Of a stretch of 64,000 nt of DNA, positions 56,147-61,263 are shown in pieces. The stretch covers positions 234,141 through 298,140 of the forward strand of contig NZ_KE386873.1 of assembly GCF_000429265.1 (NCBI RefSeq), given 5' to 3'. A program made the translations under genes and the position numbers. Origin of the DNA: Actinomyces gerencseriae DSM 6844 (GTDB lineage Bacteria > Actinomycetota > Actinomycetes > Actinomycetales > Actinomycetaceae). Each line of letters starts with the position of its first letter. The first letter of the stretch is position 1. The notes beneath the pieces are model-generated. The model saw only the letters and a program-made list of their open reading frames with translations, was not told where the DNA came from and did not search any database.

Positions 56147-57262
56147 ATGGGGGTCATGACCTCCCCGGGCCGCCCCTCTCCGACGACGTCATCGAACGCC
56201 TCCGACGCGTCCTACGGCGTCCCGCCGCCGGCCGCCCCCGGCCCACCGCCGCCGTACGGGGCTCCCCCGACGCCCTACGGCGCCCCTCGGACGCCCCGGG
56301 CGGCACCACGGCGGAGCGGCGCGGAGGTCGCCCATCTCATCCTGGTCATCCTCGCCCTGGTCATTGATCTGGCAGCGTCCCTGCTCGACGTCGTCACCTC
56401 CTTCACCGAAGGGGCCTCCGGCCCGGTCCCGCACATCCTCTCCTCGCTGCTCTTCAACGCCCCCCTGTGGCTGATCCTGGGCGCCCTCCTGCAGAGCCTG
56501 AGACGGCGCCCCTCCGCCTTCGCGACCGCGGCCTGCGTCGCCGCGCTCATCAATCTCACCGCGAGTGCGTCGGTGTTCAGGCCCCTCCTCGAGGTGGGAC
56601 TCATCCTCGTGCTCCTCATCATCCTGATACTCGGGGTGGCGGCGGCGCTGAGCATCGCGTCCAATCATCGTCTGGACGGGCGCCCCGCAGGGGTGACCCT
56701 GGCCGCTGGAACAGCGCTCGGGATCCTCGCGCGGTTCCTCATGAGCCTCGTCTACCTCGCCGTCGCCATGACGACGCCGTACGCCGGGCCGTACGCCGGG
56801 CCGAGCTTCTTCATCGGCCCGGAGATCGGTCCGTGGATGGCTCTCTGGCCGAAGGGAGTGGATCTTCCCCCGAATGCGGCCTGGGCCCTGGCCATCGTAT
56901 CGGCGCTCGCCGCCGCCGTCGCCCTGTCCGTCCTGCCGCGGTCCCGGGGCACGAGAGCATGGGCGCGTCTGAGTCTGGGCACCCTCGTCTCGACCGCGCT
57001 GCTCGTTACCCTGGGAGCCGTGCCGCTCTCCCCGGTCTTCTACAGAGCAGTCTGGAACCTCGAACCGCGCACCGGCGTCGCCGCGATCCTCGTCGGAGGC
57101 CCACTGCTCGCAGCCGTATCACTGGCCTTCCTGCCGTCATGCCGACGCTGGTTCCTGCGCGACCCGCTCGGTCCCGCTCCCGCACGCACCGCGCAGGATC
57201 GGTCCACGCAATTCGGCGGGAGCGGCGGCCCCACCCCCGCCGGCAGCAGGCAGGGGCCATGA
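56147..57262 (+). CDS. Multi-pass membrane protein with Pro-rich N terminus
   Basis: 371 residues: a Pro/Gly/Tyr-rich cytoplasmic tail (PPPAAPGPPPPYGAPPTPYG) followed by about eight hydrophobic segments (LILVILALVIDLAASLLDVV; LILVLLIILILGVAAALSIA; and later ones), and a short polar C terminus. The architecture is common in actinobacterial membrane proteins of unknown function. The frame is open upstream to 55769, but homology-like composition and the ATGs at 56147 and 56156 suggest the shorter form. No family recognised. Confidence 0.72.
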   Translation: MGVMTSPGRPSPTTSSNASDASYGVPPPAAPGPPPPYGAPPTPYGAPRTPRAAPRRSGAEVAHLILVILALVIDLAASLLDVVTSFTEGASGPVPHILSSLLFNAPLWLILGALLQSLRRRPSAFATAACVAALINLTASASVFRPLLEVGLILVLLIILILGVAAALSIASNHRLDGRPAGVTLAAGTALGILARFLMSLVYLAVAMTTPYAGPYAGPSFFIGPEIGPWMALWPKGVDLPPNAAWALAIVSALAAAVALSVLPRSRGTRAWARLSLGTLVSTALLVTLGAVPLSPVFYRAVWNLEPRTGVAAILVGGPLLAAVSLAFLPSCRRWFLRDPLGPAPARTAQDRSTQFGGSGGPTPAGSRQGP

Positions 57263-57448
57263 GCATCGCCTGTTTCACCGCACCCTCAAGCCCTCCCCGC
57301 CCCGCACGGGACAGGGGCGGGCCGTCGGGGGCCGCCCGCCCCTCCGGTGACCCCGCCCCCGCCCGCACTGGAGGAAACGGGGACGACGGCGGTCGGGACG
57401 CGGAGCCGGTGCCCCCCGCCCCGTACCGGAGAGACTCGCGGCGACCCG

Positions 57449-58183
57449 CTAGTCGCGGGCGCAGTGCTCGACGAAGTTGCGCAGCACGGCCCACGACTGG
57501 CTCACGTCCTGGGCACGGGTCCAGGCCTGGACGGCCGGCAGCTCGTCGGGGTCGAAGTAGCCGTGGTCGGCGTAGAAGGCCTGCCGGTGAGCGAAGGCCT
57601 CGCCGTCGAGCTCGGGGTGGAACTGCGTGGCATAGAGGTTGGTCCTCATGCGGAGCATCTGGACTGGGCAGGGCCGGGAGGTCGCCAGGACGACAGCACC
57701 GGGCGGGGGCGTGAGGATGGCGTCGTTGTGCGCGACGAAGGCCTGGAAGGTCGGCGTCATGCCCGCGCACAGCGGGTCGGCCAGACCGGCCGCGGTCAGG
57801 GTGATCTCGGGGGCGCCGACCTCCTCGGCGTAGGTGTCGTCGATGACGGCGCCCTGGTGACGGGCAAGGGTGCCGATGCCGTAGCAGGCCCCGAGGAAGG
57901 GGAAGTCGGTGGCGACGACGCGGTCGAGCAGAGCCGCGAACTCGGCCTCGACACGTCGCTGCGTGGCGGTCTTCGCGTACTCGGGCGTGGTGGTGTTGAA
58001 GGGGGAGCCGCCCACCATGATGCCGGAGTACGCGTCCAGATCGATATCGGGCATGGGAGCCGACTCCAGGCGAACGCGACGCAGGTCCCTCTCCCGCAGG
58101 CCGGTACGGGTGAGAAAGGCTTCGTACTCGGCATCCGCCGGGGCGTCGTCGTCTCGGGTGGCGAGCAGGATGAAGGGCTTCAC
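57449..58183 (-). CDS. Class I glutamine amidotransferase, GMP-synthase-like
   Basis: 244 residues with a complete triad: Cys100 (LGACYGIG), His189 and Glu191 (TQFHPELD). It belongs to the stand-alone GuaA-GATase-like family (glutamine hydrolysis or related gamma-glutamyl chemistry); the acceptor is unknown. VGGSPFNTTTPE is the oxyanion-side loop. It is the intact paralogue of the catalytically defective protein at 52628-53365, 4 kb away in opposite orientation. Confidence 0.9.
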   Translation of the reverse strand: MKPFILLATRDDDAPADAEYEAFLTRTGLRERDLRRVRLESAPMPDIDLDAYSGIMVGGSPFNTTTPEYAKTATQRRVEAEFAALLDRVVATDFPFLGACYGIGTLARHQGAVIDDTYAEEVGAPEITLTAAGLADPLCAGMTPTFQAFVAHNDAILTPPPGAVVLATSRPCPVQMLRMRTNLYATQFHPELDGEAFAHRQAFYADHGYFDPDELPAVQAWTRAQDVSQSWAVLRNFVEHCARD

Positions 58184-58344
58184 GAGCGCACTTTAGCGGT
58201 AGCCCGAGCACGGGGACCGTCGATCCCGATGAGCGGGAGGAGGGGGCGGCGCAGACCCCCTCGGGCGGGCCCTCGTCAAGAGCGATCGGCGGCAGGAGGC
58301 GGGAGCCGGTGGGCGGCGCAGCCGTCAGTACGGATCGATGCGGA

Positions 58345-59175
58345 TCAGTGCAGGCCGGTCAGGACGGTCTCGACCGCGGCGCGGACGACGTCGGGTGCCG
58401 GCACCCGGATGAGTCCGGCGCTGTGCGCGCCCGCCCTATGCTCGGCGCGTCGTCCGGTGGTGACGGGTCTTTCGGCGGACTGATCGGCGATGGCATCGAC
58501 ATAGGCCAGCCCGGCGACGCGGACTCCCCGGGAGGCCAGGGCCATGGCCTCGGCGACGGAGTCGGTGACGACGCCGTCGGCGCCGAGCGCGGCGAGCACG
58601 CTGGCCTCGGCACGGGTGGGGCGCAGCGGCCCTGGGGCGAGAGCCAGGACGCCGGGCTCGCGCACGCCGTCGAGAGAGGACAGTCGTGCGGTGAGATCCT
58701 CGTCCCAGGCGGCCTCGATGACGCCGAGAGCGGGGAACAGCGGCGCACCGGCGAGATTGAGGTGGTCGCCGACGGGGAGGAAGTCCCCTGGCTCGACGCC
58801 GCCGAGGCCGGTCGCGCGGGTGATGAGCAGCGCGGCGCGCACACGAGCGGCGGCGGTGCGGGCGAAGGCGGTGGTACGGCGAGTGGGTTTGCCCTCGAAC
58901 AGGGAGGTGCGGCCGCGTGCGATGAGAATGCTGAGGCCGTCGTGCTCGTAGGATTGGAGGGAGTCCTCCAATCCTGTGAGACTCGGCGCGGACACGCCCG
59001 GAAGGAAGGACAGCCGCACGCTGGAGGCCGGGCGCCCCCAGGCTTCCCTGAGCTCGGTGAGGAAAAAAGGCTCGGCGATGACGAGGAGATCGTGCTGAGG
59101 GCGGCCGGTGGCCAGGAGGATCGATGCTCCGGCGGGATCGTCATCCCAGGGCGCGGTTTTTGGTTGTGCGGTCAC
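58345..59175 (-). CDS. Divergent purine nucleoside phosphorylase-like protein
   Basis: 276 residues with the class II PNP order: SVRLSFLPGV, AALLITRATGLGGVEPGDFLPVGDHLNLAG, PGVLALAPGP, EASVLAALGADGVVTDSVAEAMALASRGVRVAGLAYV. Compared with typical enzymes, PGPxFETPAE reads PGPLRPTRAE and the GMS-type base-pocket segment reads VVTDSV, so substrate residues have changed. Activity on purine nucleosides is therefore uncertain. GTG start 59175 with GGGAGG 8 bases upstream. Confidence 0.8.
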   Translation of the reverse strand: MTAQPKTAPWDDDPAGASILLATGRPQHDLLVIAEPFFLTELREAWGRPASSVRLSFLPGVSAPSLTGLEDSLQSYEHDGLSILIARGRTSLFEGKPTRRTTAFARTAAARVRAALLITRATGLGGVEPGDFLPVGDHLNLAGAPLFPALGVIEAAWDEDLTARLSSLDGVREPGVLALAPGPLRPTRAEASVLAALGADGVVTDSVAEAMALASRGVRVAGLAYVDAIADQSAERPVTTGRRAEHRAGAHSAGLIRVPAPDVVRAAVETVLTGLH

Positions 59176-59336
59176 ACGTCCTCCCTCTGCTCACGTACGG
59201 TTCCGATAGGTAAAGCCTACCGGCTCCCTCGCCAGAGGGTGTTTCTCCCAGGAAAAGAAGAGGGGAGCACCATCCGATCGTCTTCTCGACCCTCTCAGCC
59301 CACCATCCGCTCAGCGGTCGCTCATCGGCCGTGCGA

Positions 59337-59816
59337 TCACATAGTCCGGTCGTAGTAAAAACGGGCCGTTCCGACAACGACCGAGTACGCGAAGGCTGCC
59401 ACTTTGATGAACAAGGATATCGGAAGCGATGTGAAAGATACCACGAAAAGAATGAGCATGATCGGCAAGGCCGTCCTGCCGGCGACCACCCACATCTTCT
59501 GCTTGACCGCCCTGTCCCGCTCGTCCCACACACCGTCCATCTCGCGGCTGAGCATGGTGTCGTGGCCGCGACGCCCCCTCACGAGCAGGAGGATCAGCAC
59601 GATCGCCGCAGCGAGAAGGCCGATGGCTCCGCCGAGCGCGGCGGACCGGGCCTGATCGTCGGCGAGTCGCGGTCGGAGAATGAGAAGCGCCGCCGCGACG
59701 ACGACGCAGGCGACGAGATACACGCGCTCCCAGAAAGCCCTGCGACGCCGCCCGCGCTCAGCAGAAGACGCGGAGGCCGGGGGGCGACTCTCCGGTATCT
59801 CAGACATCTCAGGCAT
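59337..59816 (-). CDS. Membrane protein, last gene of an XRE-linked operon
   Basis: 159 residues: polar N terminus (PEMSEIPESRPPAS), then four hydrophobic segments in two pairs (VYLVACVVVAAALLIL / GGAIGLLAAAIVLILLLV and TALPIMLILFVVSFTSLP / LFIKVAAFAYSVVVG), with a charged loop containing REMDGVWDERDRAVKQK between them. The start overlaps the XRE stop by 8 bases. The pairing of a small XRE regulator with such a four-segment membrane protein is common in Gram-positives; function unknown. Confidence 0.82.
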   Translation of the reverse strand: MPEMSEIPESRPPASASSAERGRRRRAFWERVYLVACVVVAAALLILRPRLADDQARSAALGGAIGLLAAAIVLILLLVRGRRGHDTMLSREMDGVWDERDRAVKQKMWVVAGRTALPIMLILFVVSFTSLPISLFIKVAAFAYSVVVGTARFYYDRTM

Positions 59817-59997
59817 GGAAGATCTCCTCGACGGCGCGCCCGAAGAAGCGCGCAATGGCGATGGCGAGCGGTAATGAGGGATCGTACTTCCCCTTCTCGA
59901 TGGAGTTGACGCTCTGGCGCGAGACACCGAGGGCCTTGCCCAGCTGCGCCTGAGTGAGCCCCTTCTCCTCACGCAGCGCGCGCACGTCATTCTCCAC
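59809..59997 (-). CDS. Small XRE-family (Cro/CI-type) transcriptional regulator
   Basis: 62 residues, almost entirely one helix-turn-helix: NDVRALREEKGLTQAQLGKALGVSRQSVNSIEKGKYDPSLPLA, ending ARFFGRAVEEIFHA, the YozG/HigA-like short form. GTG start with AAGGAGG 5 bases upstream. Inside a four-gene operon of small membrane proteins, it probably represses that operon through the inverted repeat at 60551-60576. Confidence 0.93.
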   Translation of the reverse strand: MENDVRALREEKGLTQAQLGKALGVSRQSVNSIEKGKYDPSLPLAIAIARFFGRAVEEIFHA

Positions 59998-60008
59998 GCC
60001 GGCCTCCT

Positions 60009-60218
60009 TCACCGCTGGGACCGATCGTAGCGAAGACGACGCAGGACGAGCGCGGCACCGGCGACGAGGAGACCGGCGGCCACCACGGTGCTCCATCGAC
60101 CCGGGAAGAAAAGCGGATCGCGATTGGCGACGACGCGAGAGGCGGTCGGGAGCAGCAGGCCGGCGCACTCGATCAGCCCTTCCCGGCGGGTGCCGGGAAG
60201 GGCGCCGCGGACGCGCAT
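60009..60218 (-). CDS. Small single-pass membrane protein
   Basis: 69 residues with one hydrophobic segment near the C terminus (STVVAAGLLVAGAALVLRRL) and a basic tail (RYDRSQR). It starts 3 bases after the stop of the upstream gene and ends 11 bases before the XRE gene. Operon position is the main support; no family recognised. Confidence 0.65.
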   Translation of the reverse strand: MRVRGALPGTRREGLIECAGLLLPTASRVVANRDPLFFPGRWSTVVAAGLLVAGAALVLRRLRYDRSQR

Positions 60219-60221
60219 GAC

Positions 60222-60467
60222 TCAGTCCTCGGCCGGCCAGTTTGCGGAGCGGACGGCCGCGGAGCGCCGGGCGCGGGAGAGCGAGCTCCTCACGACGTCG
60301 ATCATGACGACGGCGAATCCGACGATGACCAGGCCCGCGGCGAGCCCCATGAGGAAGTAGTGGTCGAGCAGGGCGCCGATGAGCAGAGCGATCAGGCCGA
60401 CGCCGAGGATGACGGCGGCGATCCTGGCGGACAGGGACATCTCGCGAATGGTGGCGAAGGGCTTCAT
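60222..60467 (-). CDS. Small two-segment membrane protein, first gene of the XRE operon
   Basis: 81 residues: KPFATIREMSLSARIAAVILGVGL and two hydrophobic segments (AVILGVGLIALLIGALL; GLAAGLVIVGFAVVMIDVV) with a basic C-terminal tail. ATG start with AGGAG 8 bases upstream. The presumed promoter and operator lie at 60534-60586. Function unknown. Confidence 0.75.
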   Translation of the reverse strand: MKPFATIREMSLSARIAAVILGVGLIALLIGALLDHYFLMGLAAGLVIVGFAVVMIDVVRSSLSRARRSAAVRSANWPAED

Positions 60468-60533
60468 GACTGTTCTCCTCACTCCTGTGCGCCGCGCCGC
60501 GGGATCAAGGCCCGTCGGCGCGTGTCGCGTTTC

Positions 60534-60586
60534 CTTGACATGAAAAGTTTGCTTGACATCGACGAGCTTGTCAAGCTTGCTTGGCA
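60534..60586 (-). promoter_or_regulatory. Operator-like GCTTGACA inverted repeats upstream of the XRE operon
   Basis: GCTTGACA (60551-60558) and TGTCAAGC (60569-60576) form a perfect inverted repeat with a 10-base spacer. CTTGACA recurs at 60534 and GCTTGGCA at 60579. Read on the minus strand, TTGACA could be the -35 of the operon promoter. This is the expected size and symmetry for an XRE-dimer operator. The stretch is less GC-rich than its surroundings. Confidence 0.65.
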
Positions 60587-60615
60587 ACGTACCCGCCCGA
60601 CCCGCCCGCCTTCGT

Positions 60616-60667
60616 CGAGATCGGTTCGGTTCCGGCTCGAGTTCGGTCGAGTTCCGGCTCGAGTTCG
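60616..60667. repeat. CGATCTCG repeats at 22-bp period, locus 5 (inverted, degenerate)
   Basis: CGAGATCG at 60616, then CGAGTTCG at 60638 and 60660, exactly 22 bp apart, with GTTCCGGCT in the same phase. Orientation is opposite to the copy at 61188, so the two bracket the 20-bp-phased array. Confidence 0.78.
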
Positions 60668-60790
60668 GTTCGTTGTCGTGGTTGTGCGGCTTGCGGTCGG
60701 GGATGGTCGGCCGTGGTCGGGGTGTGGGGGTGATGGGTCGGGTGGGGTCTGGTACGGCGGGAGGGTCGTGCGGTGGTGCCGTTGCTCGCG

Positions 60791-60986
60791 TGGTCGTACG
60801 TCCGACTGGGCCGGCGGCCATTACTTCGGGCCGGTCGTACCCGGGCTCGCGCGGTCGTACATGAATGCGCGCGGTCGTACGCTGCGGCGCCGGGTCGTAT
60901 CTGTAGGGAGCTTTAAGGTACGACCGCGCGGCATCGGGTACGACCCCGTGGATCTGGGTACGACCGTGCGGCGTCGGGTACGACCA
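60791..60986. repeat. Head-to-head 20-bp-phased CGGTCGTAC array, copy B
   Basis: Direct units (CGGTCGTAC or one- to two-base variants) start at 60791, 60832, 60852, 60872 and 60892. A 17-bp core (60901-60917, with TAGGGAG and ending TAAG) follows, then inverted units GTACGACC(G/C/A) at 60918, 60938, 60958 and 60978, at exact 20-bp steps. The core length and TAGGGAG match copy A at 53893; the spacers differ, so the phased motif is what is conserved. Confidence 0.9.
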
Positions 60987-61077
60987 CGCGGTGCTGGTCG
61001 GGTCGGGCGCGACGTGGCCCGGCGCTCGTGGAGGAACGACTCCCGCCGGCGCACGGCCTCGCCCCCGTCGAGGTCGA

Positions 61078-61126
61078 CATTTCGGCGCGAGTCCGACGAC
61101 GCCGCCGTCGGACTCGCGCCGAAATG
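61078..61126. repeat. Perfect 21-bp hairpin, copy 3 of the family at 1378
   Basis: CATTTCGGCGCGAGTCCGAC (plus one G) at 61078-61098 and its exact reverse complement at 61106-61126 flank a 7-base loop. It is the most intact copy. A further half-copy (GTGCCGAAATGCCCGCCTCG) follows at 61136. Confidence 0.88.
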
Positions 61127-61187
61127 CCCACCTCGTGCCGAAATGCCCGCCTCGCGGCCCCGGCCCCCGGGCGCGCCGCCGTCGAAC

Positions 61188-61217
61188 CGATCTCGACGCG
61201 GAACCGGACCGATCTCG
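61188..61217. repeat. CGATCTCG repeats at 22-bp period, locus 6
   Basis: CGATCTCG starts at 61188 and 61210 with GGAACCGGAC between. It ends 46 bp before the hrpB start, nearly the same distance as locus 4 from the sirtuin start. Confidence 0.82.
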
Positions 61218-61263
61218 ACGAGGGGGCGAAGGGGAGAGCATCGCCGTCGACCACAATGAGTGC

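Larger units (their letters stand above)
60468..61263. other. 796-bp non-coding region with operator and composite repeats
   Basis: Between the divergent XRE operon and hrpB. It holds the CTTGACA inverted repeats (60534-60586), inverted 22-bp-phased repeats (60616-60667), the 20-bp-phased array (60791-60986), a 21-bp perfect hairpin (61078-61126) and 22-bp-phased repeats (61188-61217). No convincing gene. Confidence 0.75.
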
